Below, one piece after another: positions 1 to 12,396 of a stretch of 64,000 bases of DNA. The position numbers and the translations under genes are program-made. Position 1 is the stretch's first letter. Every line of letters starts with the position of its first letter. Origin of the DNA: Scylla paramamosain (Eukaryota > Arthropoda > Malacostraca > Decapoda > Portunidae); assembly GCF_035594125.1 (NCBI RefSeq), contig NW_026973698.1:661001-725000 (forward strand), written 5' to 3'. The notes below the pieces were generated by a model that had not been told where the DNA came from, ran no database searches, and saw only the letters and a program-made list of their open reading frames with translations.

Positions 1-575
1 ATATGAAGATGGCAGACAGAGTTAAATTCTGATGAACCTTGTACGGCGAAGTGTTCGATGATGCGTGTTATGTGCTGAAGACTTGAAAGGTCCGTGGAGG
101 CGTGGCTAACAGTGCGGTGGTGGCGTGGTTAGTGCAACAAGGCTTCGTGGCGGCTGGCGTGTTGAGGTCAGTGGTGGTGATTATTAGTGTAAAGCTCCTT
201 GCGGTGTAGCGAATACTGCTGGTGGTGTGGTGAACGATCTTGGCGGTGTGACGATGGTGGTGAGGTGTGGAGTGAGTCTCATCGTCAAAGGAAAGGGACA
301 GAAAAGAAGAAAAAGATGCTGTGAAGTAGAGGACAACTTTTTCTTAGGAAATGTGTAACTTTGGCTGCGAAATATCCTCAAGAATTTGAAGATCCGTATT
401 TTTGTCTTGTGGCGGGAAGTGTTGAAGGAAACCAACCTGGGAAACTTTAAGGAAACTCTGGTGAGCTTGAAAGATTCCATGCCACGAAGAAAGGGAAGAA
501 CTTTTGAAGGAAATAGATGCTGGAGACAGCTGGAAATGGAAAGAGGAAACTTGGAGTGTCTATCAGAAAAAAAAT
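1..575. other. Non-repetitive stretch without a supported gene
   Basis: Mixed-composition sequence. Short open frames on both strands show no protein-like pattern, and I found no convincing acceptor/donor pair. It is probably intergenic or intronic. I see nothing to annotate here. Confidence 0.4.
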
Positions 576-598
576 GACAGACAGACAGACAGACAGAC

Positions 599-680
<82 letters not shown>
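576..680. repeat. (GACA)n then (GA)n compound microsatellite
   Basis: About seven GACA units run directly into about 38 GA units. The GACA part looks like the parental or decayed edge of the GA tract. The serine/leucine and arginine/glutamate frames that cross it are repeat translations. Confidence 0.97.
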
Positions 681-682
<2 letters not shown>

Positions 683-770
683 TGACGGAAAGTGGTTATG
701 AAGCTGCAGGAATAAAAGATTCGTCCGAGGGGTTGTAAAGAAAGAAGGGCAACTTTTATGAGCAATAGGG

Positions 771-833
771 AAGGAAGAAGAGGAGGAGGAGGAGGAGGAG
801 GAGGAGGAGGACGAGGAGGAGGAAGAGAGGGAC
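771..833. repeat. (GGA)n purine tract
   Basis: Interrupted GGA/GAA trinucleotide run with a purine-only plus strand. The purine bias continues at lower purity to about 1.5 kb, which explains a long serine/leucine-rich minus-strand open frame (756-1709) that is not a gene. Confidence 0.9.
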
Positions 834-1983
834 TAGCGTGAGGTGAGGAAGACAGTGAGTGAGGGAGTGGTGGTGATGAGCGAAGACGACATGCACAAGT
901 GTGAGAGGCGAGCTGAGTGTGTTTAGAGAGGAAGGCGAAGTGTGTTGAGAATGACGGAGGCGAAAAGGAGATGGCAAGGCTAAGGTTTCCCGCGGCAGAG
1001 CCTTGAGGGAGCGTTGATGGCGACCGCGGCGAGGCAGGGAAAGGGAAGTAAAGGAGGGAAGGAGAGACAAGAGTGTGAAAGTAGGAATAAAAGCGAACAT
1101 AAAAGGAGTCACGCAGGAAAGCAGGAAGGAAAAGCCACCGTGCTGTGACAAGAGTAAAAGTGTCAGCAGGTTTGTAGTGAGCAGGGAGGCATGAGATGTG
1201 TGTAGCGTAAAACTGAGCCGCGAAGGAAGAAAGGAAAGAGGAAAAGTAGGAATATGAGATGACAGGGATGAAGTAAATAAGGAAGGTAAAAGGACATGGC
1301 CAGAGAGGAAGCTTTGAGAGAGGAGGAGGAAAATAATATTATAGTGGAGAGCAGAGTAAAGGTGACGAGAACAGGAGGGGGTATGAGCGGCAACCACACG
1401 AGGCTGATCAGGCAGCAGGAGGCGGCGTGAGAGGGAACATAAAAGTGAAGGAAGAATAATAACAAAGAAAAAGACAGAATACCAGTAGAAAATTAGCAGA
1501 TAGGCAGGATAGCAGGTAAGAAGCTGCATGTGATTCGTTATTCCTAAGTGCTTGTTAAATGTCCCCTTGTTGTGTTGCCTTGTGAAATACAGCAATTGTT
1601 CGCTGGTGAAGGAGACCCGAGGCTTGGTTGCATTCCTTGTTTGTTTGGTGTTGTGTGTACTTGTTTGTTTTGTCCTTGAGTTAGACGCGTATTCACCACC
1701 ATCACTCACCTCTCATCCCATTCTTTGTCAACACCACGCATTATTCCATACATCACCAGGCCCGCCCATCACTGCCACTACTCCTCTCATCACGTCTCAC
1801 CGCCCGTGCCTCCGCCTGCCGTCACTCGGGGAGGAAAGAGGGGGAGGGTTGAGGGAGTGTTCTGGGCAATCACGTGTTGCCATATTGGAAAAGTTAGTTA
1901 TTTAAGTGCAGTTAGAGAGTATAACTGGAACATTTCAACCAAAGCCTATTGTAGTGCCAGCCAGCTCTCTCTGACCGCCACGA
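834..1983. other. Purine-biased unique sequence, no gene seen
   Basis: The plus strand is A/G-rich up to about 1.5 kb and more balanced after that. No exon-like frame with splice borders, RNA gene or transposon end was recognised. Confidence 0.4.
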
Positions 1984-2070
<87 letters not shown>

Positions 2071-2138
2071 ACATTCTTATTAGTAAAGGCGACAGAACTT
2101 GTTGTTTTTCATTTAGAAGTTTCCTGCATCTCAGTTAT

Positions 2139-2213
<75 letters not shown>
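1984..2213. repeat. Opposed (GA)n and (CT)n tracts
   Basis: A GA tract (1984-2067) and a CT tract (2141-2213) lie 73 bp apart on the same strand. The two are reverse complements, so a transcript of either strand could fold into a stem of about 70 bp. Confidence 0.95.
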
Positions 2214-2216
<3 letters not shown>

Positions 2217-2664
2217 GCCCACCTGCAGCCGCACATCTCCGCCTCACCTCGCCACCCACCTCCACCCGCACAGCTCCACCCCGCCTCGTCCGCCACCCAC
2301 CTGCACCCACACACCCCCGCCTCGGCCTCCGTGATTTGCTATAACCTGTACCTATTTTCTTTATCCTGCCGATTGCAAATGAAACTCTTAATGGCTATGT
2401 GTTGAGCGTAATAAGTGAACCTCCCTCCCTTCCTTCCCCTCTCTCCCTGAGCTCCCGCACCCTCTCCCGCCCCTCCTCCTCAGTACCGGCGTGTCATTAG
2501 CGGCCTAATGAGACAGAAACAAATGGACAAAACAAATGTCAGAATATATACCATTTAGCACGCCGCCTCAGGTGTCGTGCCCCGCCATGTTTACAGAAGT
2601 GGACCTAAAATTAATATATCTTTTTATTTATTCATTTTTTTATTTACTTTTTTGTTTCCTGTCG

Positions 2665-2770
<106 letters not shown>

Positions 2771-2880
2771 CACCAGTAATGGTTTTGAAAGGTTCCGCAA
2801 CTCAAAACATGAAGATTAGATTTGCCTTGATGCCATTGACCTTTTGGCTGCGAGGAAAAGGGAGGGATTGAGGGAGTGGA

Positions 2881-3660
<780 letters not shown>

Positions 3661-3715
3661 CTTTTCTTTGCAGGTAAGTGTGCCGTCACCTGTGTTCACG
3701 GAGGTCAAGGTAAGA
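3661..3715 (+). promoter_or_regulatory. Recursive splice-site candidate
   Basis: A pyrimidine-rich run ends in TTTGCAG at 3673 and is followed directly by GTAAGTG. This is a strong 3' splice site abutting a near-ideal 5' splice site (CAG|GTAAGT), the structure of Drosophila ratchet points in long introns. A second donor (AAG|GTAAGA) lies 36 nt downstream at 3710, so the alternative reading is a 36-nt microexon at 3674-3709. Two of its three frames are open, one of them with two cysteines. The splice motifs are seen; the use as a recursive site is inferred. Confidence 0.45.
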
Positions 3716-4185
3716 AGCCACTGACCCACCACTCCTGCCCGCCACTCCGTCTGCTCGCCTTCACTTGGGTTCGGTGGAGGTGTTTCATCGCCTTCGTTAA
3801 GACCTTGATTCGAGCGGAAAAGCTTTGGTCTTCCACGAGTCCATAGTAATTGCGACCCGTCTGAATTAACTAGCAGTACTTGGTTTAATTTCGAGCAATA
3901 CGGCGAGGTCTGAGGTCTGTAAGGATACCTAGCGGGCAACTCACTAGCCTATTCACGGCCAGGCAGGCAGACAGAACAACACTCATTGCCTCCTCCGGTC
4001 AGGGTCCAGAAAAGTTTGTAACGAGGGATCACTGGAGGCTGACAGGCGTTAGCAGAGTTGTCATCTGTGGTGCGTAGGGACTGGCGGAGTTCCGGTACAA
4101 ACCAATGGGAAATTAAGCACGTTAGTTATCAGTCAACAGAGTCTGAGGTGAGGAGAGGAGGGAAGGTGTGCACGTTGTGGTTGCC

Positions 4186-4188
<3 letters not shown>

Positions 4189-4253
<65 letters not shown>
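4189..4253. repeat. (GA)n microsatellite
   Basis: About 32 GA units. Smaller neighbours are a (GT)12 at 4465-4488 and an interrupted GACA run at 4607-4635. Confidence 0.96.
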
Positions 4254-4256
<3 letters not shown>

Positions 4257-4919
4257 GTGGGGGAAGGAGAGAATTGCCAATATGACGTGTGGGGAAGTCT
4301 GAGAGTGTTGGATGAAAAAATAAACTACAAACTACTGTGATGATGGTAATTTACTCCGAACGAGACCAAGACGACTTTACTTAAGGAAAATTGCGGCCTA
4401 TTAATGTGGAAAACTGCCAACAAACATTTGCTGAGATGAGGTGGGCGGGAGAGCCATTACCACGTGTGTGTGTGTGTGTGTGTGTGTGTTTGGGTTGCCA
4501 TCTCGTGTCGTTGGTGCTTCGGACAATGAATCCCGTGTTTCACTTAGGCCTTGACTGCTTAAGGAGTCGGCGCAGTGTTCCCAAGTATCGTGTTAACTCC
4601 CACTACCGACAGACAGACAGACCGACAGACAGACAGTGTTGCATGTCTCACCGAGCGTCACACAAAGAGCTACGTACATGCTGCTCATTACCCTCAACTC
4701 TTATGACCATGATTTAATTAAAACAGTGAAGGTATAACATGAATCTTTAATTAAATTACTTGCTGTAAACAAGCAATCCTCCCTTGCAAGCGGTCCGCTG
4801 TAAAAACACTTAATGAGACGTGCGGCTCTTTGATGTGCTCGTAAAAACTAAACCATTGCAGTTTCATATACAAACGAACACGGCGTGTGGCGTGGACCTC
4901 CTGCAGTCACAGGCACGGC

Positions 4920-4937
4920 TATAAACTAGTATATAAG
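4920..4937 (+). promoter_or_regulatory. TATA-box promoter candidate
   Basis: TATAAA at 4920-4925 and TATATAAG at 4930-4937 sit in a GC-balanced, repeat-free stretch (about 4770-5040). It is one of the few places in the first 7 kb free of simple repeats. A start site would be expected near 4960-4970. No coding exon was recognised downstream before the CT tract at 5048, so this is only a motif match. Confidence 0.2.
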
Positions 4938-5047
4938 CGAAACGTGTCGCGCCAGACGCGCTAATACATACACGGATCACACAACACAGCCAGCCAGCCA
5001 CGCGGCAGTGTTGAACAAGCTCAAGGCAAAGCTATTCGCTTCATCAT

Positions 5048-5059
5048 TCTCTCTCTCTT

Positions 5060-5114
<55 letters not shown>
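5048..5114. repeat. (CT)n microsatellite
   Basis: CT tract interrupted once by a T run near its start. Confidence 0.95.
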
Positions 5115-5117
<3 letters not shown>

Positions 5118-5518
5118 AAAGGTTAGAATAATGTGAAATGTAATGAAAACCTTGCATTTAACGACGAGAGCATTTCACTGTGTGGCGACAGTTGCTCGAT
5201 GAAAGTAATGAAGGAACATGAACCACAAATTAGGCAAAGTGTTAACATATTGGTGGAGACTGCTTGAGTTAGATATGAAGTAATGGAAACACGTCCGCTC
5301 GGGAGAAGCAGTTAATGCAAACTCACCCCATGAATCTGAAAGCAAGGGGCTGCTGCTGATGAGAAGCATTGCTTTTCATAAACACGTAGTATCATGGGAA
5401 GGATTTGCAGCATTTTCCAGGAAGCGTGTGCTCGGTGTACTGACAGGTCGTGCTGGTGAATTAGTGAATGCCACTCTTGAATAACTTGTGCAACATGACG
5501 ACATGAGAACGTAGAAGT

Positions 5519-5519
<1 letters not shown>

Positions 5520-5606
<87 letters not shown>

Positions 5607-5709
5607 CCGTGGCGTCTTAGGTGTTCTATTTTTTTCGTGGCGGGAAGAAGGATGTGAACACGCTCATTACTGAGAAACGTTTTGCATCCTGCCATGTCAA
5701 ATTGTTATG

Positions 5710-5784
<75 letters not shown>
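5520..5784. repeat. (CT)n and (CA)n microsatellites
   Basis: (CT) at 5520-5602 and (CA) at 5711-5784, the latter followed by a short AAC run. The intervening 108 bp is unique. Confidence 0.95.
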
Positions 5785-5787
<3 letters not shown>

Positions 5788-5934
5788 AGAACAACAACAA
5801 TAACAACAACAACATAATTGAAGGGGGTCATATTGGGGTAATAATATTGGTGTGGCGGAGAATTTCACGGCAACAGCAGGAGCAGTCCCCGAGCGTCTAG
5901 GCATGAATAGTACATCAGCCTATTACACTCCAGA

Positions 5935-5965
5935 CTCCCTCCCTCCCTCCCTCCCTCCCTCCCTC
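5935..5965. repeat. (CCCT)n microsatellite
   Basis: About eight tetranucleotide units that decay into CGTC-type units. Confidence 0.9.
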
Positions 5966-6111
5966 CGTTCGTCCGTCCGTCTGGTCTGTCCGTCCTTGCC
6001 TCTCTCCTTGCCTCGCTAGTTGTGTTGCCTCGTGATGAGCTCCTGAACATTCCAGGCTGCGTAACAAGTGTTTTAGTAAAGTGATACTGGCTACAGCTTA
6101 TCTGGCCACGC

Positions 6112-6892
<781 letters not shown>

Positions 6893-6962
<70 letters not shown>

Positions 6963-7025
6963 TTAGGGAGGTGGACAGAATAGAGATGCATCAAATCACC
7001 TGACTAACGAGGCATAAATCAAGGT

Positions 7026-7108
<83 letters not shown>
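6893..7108. repeat. Opposed (GA)n and (CT)n tracts
   Basis: (GA) at 6893-6956 and (CT) at 7030-7108 with a 73-bp spacer, forming an inverted repeat. The layout matches the pair at 1984-2213, including the spacer length. Confidence 0.95.
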
Positions 7109-7109
<1 letters not shown>

Positions 7110-7141
7110 ATTGAAGGAGAGAGAGAGACGTTTTGCTCCCA

Positions 7142-7378
7142 CTTCCTTTGCTATAAGGTTTATTTTCCAATACTTCGATCATACGGTTTATTTTCCTATA
7201 ACTTTCAATAAGGTTGTTTTTCGGGTAGCTTTATTTATTTTCCCCTACTTCGATCATACGGTTAATTTTCCTATACTTTCCATAAGGTACATTTTCAAGT
7301 ACGTATATTAATGTTCCCATACTTCGATCATTCAGTTTATTTTCCCTTAGCTTCCAATAAGGCTCATTCTCGAGTAAT
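7142..7378. repeat. 75-bp tandem repeat, three diverged copies
   Basis: The core ACTTCGATCAT begins at 7172, 7247 and 7321 (spacings 75 and 74). Each copy also carries an AATAAGGTT-like motif and TATTTTCC. The copies have diverged by substitutions and small indels. The array lies immediately before the telomere-type block. Confidence 0.85.
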
Positions 7379-7567
7379 TTGGTAATAAATATGCGAATAA
7401 TAAAATATGCGAAGAAGAAACAAAGGAAAACTGGCCATGCAAAAAACGTGATTCCCTCTCTCTCGCTCTGTCTCTGCCAAGGCAGCAGGTGGTCACGAAA
7501 ATACGTGCATTGCTCACATGATGGCCGCCGCACACGGCGGTGTTGTTATTTACTTGTCCTGATAGCT

Positions 7568-7881
7568 TAATCTAACCTAACCTAACCTAACCTATCCTAA
7601 TCTAATCTAACCTAACCTAACCTAACCTAATCTAACCTAACCTAACCTAACCTAACCTAATCTAACCTAACCTAACCTAACCTAACCTAACCTAACCTAA
7701 CCTAACCTAACCTAATCTAACCTAACCTAACCTAACCTAACCTAACCTACCCTACCCTACCCTACCCTACCCTAACCTACCCTAACCTAATCTAACCTAA
7801 CCTAACCTACCCTAACCTAAGCTAACCTAACCTAACCTAACCTAACCTAACCTAACCTAACCTATTCTAACCTAACCTACC
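7568..7881. repeat. Interstitial telomere-type repeat (CCTAA)n
   Basis: About 62 units of CCTAA, the complement of TTAGG, which is the standard telomere repeat of most arthropods. Variants TCTAA and CCTAC are scattered through it, with a CCTAC cluster around 7747-7790. Unique sequence on both sides makes it an interstitial block rather than a chromosome end. The G-rich strand is the minus strand, so the telomere-like 3' direction points toward lower coordinates. Confidence 0.9.
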
Positions 7882-8035
7882 CCTTTCCCCCTCCCCCTCC
7901 CAAGACAGCACTCCCTCCCCCTCCCGGCTGTCTTCCCTCCCCCTCCCCCCTCCCACCTATCCTATCCCCTCCCCCTCCCCCTCCCCCCTCCCACCTAACC
8001 TATCCCCTCCCCCTCCCCCTCCCCCTCCCCGGGCA
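7882..8035. repeat. C-rich (CCCCCT)n block, G-quadruplex potential on minus strand
   Basis: Repeated CCCCCT/CCCTCC units directly abut the telomere-type block. The minus strand has many G4-5 runs separated by one or two bases, the pattern expected for stacked G-quadruplexes. Two copies of a CTCCCACCTA(A/T)CCTATCCC motif link the C-rich units with the telomere-type units, as if one grew out of the other. Confidence 0.85.
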
Positions 8036-8136
8036 GCCGACTGCCCTGTGGGGCCGGCTGCCCCCCTCAGTCAGGGAAGTAGTCCAGCAGGGCGGAGTAC
8101 ACCACCAGGGTGAGGGACAGGGTCTGTGCAATGGCG

Positions 8137-8171
8137 AGCAGGTTGTCCCACAGGCCGTGGGACAACCTGCT
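8137..8171. repeat. Perfect 15-bp inverted repeat with 5-nt loop
   Basis: AGCAGGTTGTCCCAC at 8137-8151 is followed by AGGCC and then its exact complement at 8157-8171. It lies where the reading frame of the GC-rich gene changes before its hydrophobic end, so a fold-back duplication could have created both the hairpin and the frameshift. Confidence 0.9.
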
Positions 8172-8378
8172 TCCAGCCCTGCCCCTCCCCTGGCGAGCCT
8201 TCCCTGGCTGGGGGAGTTGGCGCTGTGGTGGGGGGAAGGGGCCACCACTCCCTTCCCCACTCCTCGGAGGACGAGCCCCGCTCCCTCGTCCTCCGCGGGG
8301 GTCGTGGCGCTCCTGGCCTCCTTTTGCCCCTCCTCCGGGCTGGGGGCCGAGACCCACAGGCCCAGGCTATCCTTCCCC

Positions 8379-8650
8379 GGGCTGGCCGCCACCACCTGGC
8401 CAGCCTCAGGGGCGGGTCCGGCCTCCTTCCCCGGGCTGGCCGCCACCACCTGGCCAGCCTCAGGGGAGGGGCCGACCTCGTGTCCCAGGCTGGCCGCCAC
8501 CACCTGGCCAGCCTCTGGGGCGGGGCAGGCCTCGTGCCCTGGGCTGGCCGCCACCACCTGGCCAGCCTCAGGGGCGTGGCCGGCCTCGTGCCCCGGGCTG
8601 GCCACCACCACCTGGCCAGCCTCTGGGGCGGGGCCGGCCTCCTGCCCCGC
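8379..8650 (-). repeat. 54-bp minisatellite coding an 18-residue repeat
   Basis: The core GGGCTGGCC starts at 8379, 8433, 8487, 8541 and 8595, exactly 54 bp apart. In the minus-strand frame each unit reads approximately EAGPAPEAGQVVAASPG. Because 54 is a multiple of three the frame is kept through all five units. Most differences between units lie in the His/Lys and Ala/Gly positions. Confidence 0.9.
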
Positions 8651-9216
8651 CTCTGGGACGCGGACAGCCTGGTCCTCTTGGGGGGGCTTGGGGCGGCTGC
8701 CCACTCTCTTGCTGTTGCAAAAGAGCACGGGGCAGCCCTGCCCCTGCCCCCCGTGGACACCCAGACCTCCGGCCAGGCTGAAGTACAAAACGGCGTGACG
8801 CCCCGCCGTAGTGTACTTCAGTCCGGCCAGGAGGTCCCTCAGGGGCAGGTCCTGACAGAAGACTGTTGCGCCTCCTGCCAGGCAGTGCACCCTGATGGGT
8901 GTCTCCTGGTCCAAGGCGGCCAGCTTGTCCATATTCAGGCTGGCCGCCTGATCCGACACGAGGGGCTTCGCCCCCCTCGGCCCCTTGCCGGAAGGTAAAG
9001 GAGGCCAGAGAGCGCCTCCCCCTCCCACAGCAGCCCCCCGAGCGGGGGCGGGACAGCCTCACGGCGTCCACGCCACACTCGCCCAGGAGGCTCAGCCGTG
9101 CCTCCACTGACAGTCGACTGCTTTTTCCTCCCATCCTAGTTCTCATGAAATTAAAAATGTACCTTGGTTCAGTTTTGGCTGAGTGGCGAAAAGTAGGATG
9201 GTGGTGAACAGACCGC

Positions 9217-9218
<2 letters not shown>

Positions 9219-9291
<73 letters not shown>
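9219..9291. repeat. (GA)n microsatellite
   Basis: About 36 GA units followed by a short TTGA run (9293-9315). Confidence 0.96.
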
Positions 9292-9293
<2 letters not shown>

Positions 9294-9609
9294 TGATTGA
9301 TATTGATTGATTGATATATTTTGTTTGCCTTTTGTAACATTAATGCATTTCTGCATTTCATACACAGTTCAATACGTAAGGCCAGGTCCATCAAGCCGAA
9401 GCTTTTATACAGACCTGAATAAAGAATGACACAAGTAGCGCAAATGTTTACACCCTGACTTGTTCCTATTTGAGCCGCCATTTTGCACATGATAGAGGTA
9501 ATAATAGACTACTTGTTTTGTTGTTTGCAGCACATGACACAATAATGAGTGATGGAGTGTATAGTATGCTATACTGTGCCACATATATGTTCACATACGT
9601 GAACTTGGC

Positions 9610-9783
9610 GAACACAAACACAGGTAGACACACTTACATAGATACCCACAAACATACATACCACAACATATAACTGCATACATACACACATTCATATGTA
9701 CATGCACAGACACACACACTCACACATATGCAACCTGTATGCGAACATACGTACAGCATGATGCATACATGCGGGCACACAAT

Positions 9784-9882
<99 letters not shown>

Positions 9883-9960
9883 GCCACATACAAACCTGTG
9901 CACATACATACACATACTCACATACATACATAACAAATGTATGCATGGTTACATACATAC
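9610..9960. repeat. CA/CATA-rich region with (CA)47 core
   Basis: Pure CA at 9787-9880, surrounded by about 130 bp of imperfect ACACAT/ACATAC on each side. This looks like a core with decayed edges. Confidence 0.9.
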
Positions 9961-10112
9961 TTTGCCGTAACATATGTTATATTAGCCAAAGTTTTCTATT
10001 AATGATATCATTGTTGGTGATGTACATACACACGTCCACAAGATGTGCACACCTGACATGTGTGTCTGTGTATCAACACATAACAGCACATGATTCACAG
10101 ACATTGCTATGG

Positions 10113-11255
10113 TTAACATTCATAGTTTAGAAGTAAGAAACATTTCACTTTGCTTTTAAACAAATTGATAGAGGTTAGTGATTTAATATCGTGCGGGAGG
10201 CTGTTCCACTCCCTGACGCCGCGCACACTCACACTTCTCTGTTCGTGGACAGTCCTACAGAGAGGAAGTTTGAGGTCATCTGGCCTTCTATTGTTATTAA
10301 TATTATTGGATAGTAATTTATAAGATGTATTATTGGGATATATGTAAATTGATTTGAAAAGAAATATACAAGTTTGCAAGAATATTATATCGGGGACTTT
10401 CAAAAGGTTGTGTTCACAAAATAGAGGATTAGTATGATCGTACCGTTTTTTTCTATGAAACATTACTCTCGTTATTTTTTTGTGCGCAACAAATAACCCA
10501 TCTAAGAGTGTTTTAAAAGCTCCCCCTGAAATTGCCGAACAGTTTATTACATGTGGATAAACAGTAGACATATATATTAATTTCAGACATTGGACAGTTA
10601 TATTGTTTGTAATTTTGTACAAGACACCAGTTATTTGTGACAATTTACTACAGAGTTGATGTAGGTGTTGTTTTCATGTTAATCTATCATCTATTATTAA
10701 GCAAAGAAATTTTATGCAATTAACTTTACTCAAGAAATTGTGTTTTATCTTTATATTAATATTAACTTCATTTACGTTTGTCAGACAAGACATCATCTAG
10801 AAAGTTTTAGACACGTTGCTAGTTATCCAGTCAGATACCTTAATTAATTGATGATTTAAAGTATTAACCATTTCCTCCATATTTTGTCCCTGGACGTGTA
10901 CATAATTTTGCATGTCATTTGTCCAGATGTGACCTATTAAAGTGGCAGACCTGTCAGTCACTCTAGTTGGTTTTATAATTATTTGAGAGAAGCTGTAACA
11001 TTGAAACATGTTAATGTATGTTGTGGCATTTTCATTGATATGTAACAAATTGACATTAGAATCCCCCATTACATAACATTTCATCTTTAAATTCGATAAT
11101 ACTTGTAAAATTTCTTCCATAGACTCAAGAAAATCAGTGAATGTTGAGTTGGGAGTCTATATACCATACCAATTATAAATTTAATTGTTTTTAAGACTTT
11201 TATGAATAATGCCTCAATATGTGGTGATTGCAAACAAGCATCATCAATAATCAAA
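10113..11255 (-). mobile_element. Non-LTR retrotransposon fragment, family 2, internally deleted
   Basis: Read on the minus strand from about 11255 down. It starts with an endonuclease C-terminal part (frame around 10900-11120 with a GDSNVNLL-like motif and RVTDRSATLI, then a HIWTN-like motif). It passes abruptly to the palm/thumb end of a reverse transcriptase (NTLNHQLIKVSDWI, near 10800) and ends in a typical C-terminal tail (SVRGVREWNSLP, near 10190). The whole reverse transcriptase core, including the catalytic YxDD box, is missing, and at least two frame changes occur. It is an inactive relic. Confidence 0.75.
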
Positions 11256-11585
11256 GCCAGAAGATCACCAGTAGAGCGGCCTTGACGGAACCCATACTGG
11301 CGATCAGATAGAAGGTTGTGAAGTGATAGATGTTTAAGAATCTTCCTGTTGAGGATAGATTCAAAAACTTTAGATAAGCAGGAAATTAAAGCAATAGGAC
11401 GGTAGTTTGAGGGATTAGAACGGTCACCCTTTTTAGGAACAGGTTGAATGTGGGCAAACTTCCAGCAAGAAGGAAAGGTAGATGTTGACAGACAGAGCTG
11501 AAAGAGTTTGACTAGGCAAGGTGCAAGCACGGAGGCACAGTTTCGGAGAACAATAGGAGGGACCCCATCAGGTCCATAAGCCTAC
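11256..11585 (-). mobile_element. Non-LTR retrotransposon RT fragment, family 1
   Basis: The minus strand encodes the reverse transcriptase fingers: PVPKKGDRSNPSNYRPI, LSKVFE and YGFRQGRSTGDLLA. These match the copies at 30845-33030 and 42741-45770. The similarity stops at about 11255, where the frame runs directly into family-2 endonuclease sequence, giving a fused open frame (11087-11530). Confidence 0.8.
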
Positions 11586-11587
11586 TG

Positions 11588-11875
11588 GCTCTTCTCTATC
11601 CTCTATCCTCCTACTTTCTCTATCCTCATTTTCGATCCAAAGCTGGATGCTGCGTTTATGTGCGCAATGACTTAACCTGCTCTCGTGCCCACACTCTTGA
11701 ATCTTCCGAGTTTTCCACCATCTGGCTACGACTACAGAGTCACTCTCATACTAAATTTATCTGTGCTGTATACCTCTCACCTAACTCCTCTGATTATAAG
11801 AAATTCTTTGACTACTTAACTTCCAAAGTGGAGCACATTCTGACCCTCTTCCCTTTTGCAGAGATCTCCATTTTA
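11588..11875 (+). mobile_element. Inverted endonuclease fragment of family-1 LINE
   Basis: The plus strand carries the endonuclease part of family 1 ([19 protein letters not shown], then [15 protein letters not shown]), matching 45395-45577 and 45290-45386 of the minus-strand copy. Here it points opposite to the adjacent RT fragment. A 5' segment inverted against the 3' segment is the product expected from twin-priming during target-primed reverse transcription. Confidence 0.75.
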
Positions 11876-12094
11876 ATGAGTGTTATGTACAAGGAAAGGA
11901 ATGAATACCTAGAGATGCCAGTAGAGGAAGGAAAAGAGATAGCGGAAAAAAAAATGCGACATATGTAAATGAGAGTGCTTAAGAATATTCAGTTTGTGTA
12001 AATTGAATTGAAAGGAGATGAGATGATGATGAGCACGTAAGTTCTGTGTGTTTGTGTTTTGTTGTCTTCCTTCTGATTAGCTGTTAAGTAGGTC

Positions 12095-12396
<302 letters not shown>

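Larger units (their letters stand above)
8071..9134 (-). pseudogene. GC-rich gene-like region with 18-residue repeats and C-terminal membrane segment, frame-broken
   Basis: I do not recognise the family. On the minus strand an ATG at 9134 opens MGGKSSRLS, which fits the N-myristoylation pattern (Gly2, Ser6). About 40 codons later, near a G-run around 9000-9030, coding potential moves to another frame. That frame carries a globular-looking segment (...RVHCLAGGATVFCQ..., about 8780-8960) and then five 18-residue repeats rich in Ala, Gly, Pro and Glu. A third frame ends in a roughly 20-residue hydrophobic helix and a stop near 8071. The order (lipidated start, disordered repeats, C-terminal tail anchor) suggests a membrane-associated protein. 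The frame breaks may be real decay, sequencing indels in G-runs, or introns. Composition is far more GC-rich than the flanks. Confidence 0.4.

Noticed and set aside
184..765. Long minus-strand frame with serine/leucine repeats
   Set aside because: It is the translation of the GA/CT tract and its flanks. Dozens of similar Ser-Leu, Arg-Glu, Cys-Val, Thr-His and Tyr-Ile frames across the window have the same cause.
756..1709. 317-codon minus-strand open frame
   Set aside because: It is open because the plus strand is purine-rich. Composition is Leu/Ser/Pro-dominated without domains, and it spans the GGA tract.
7568..7881. True chromosome end
   Set aside because: Unique and repetitive DNA continues for kilobases on both sides, and the units carry many variants. 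It is interstitial.
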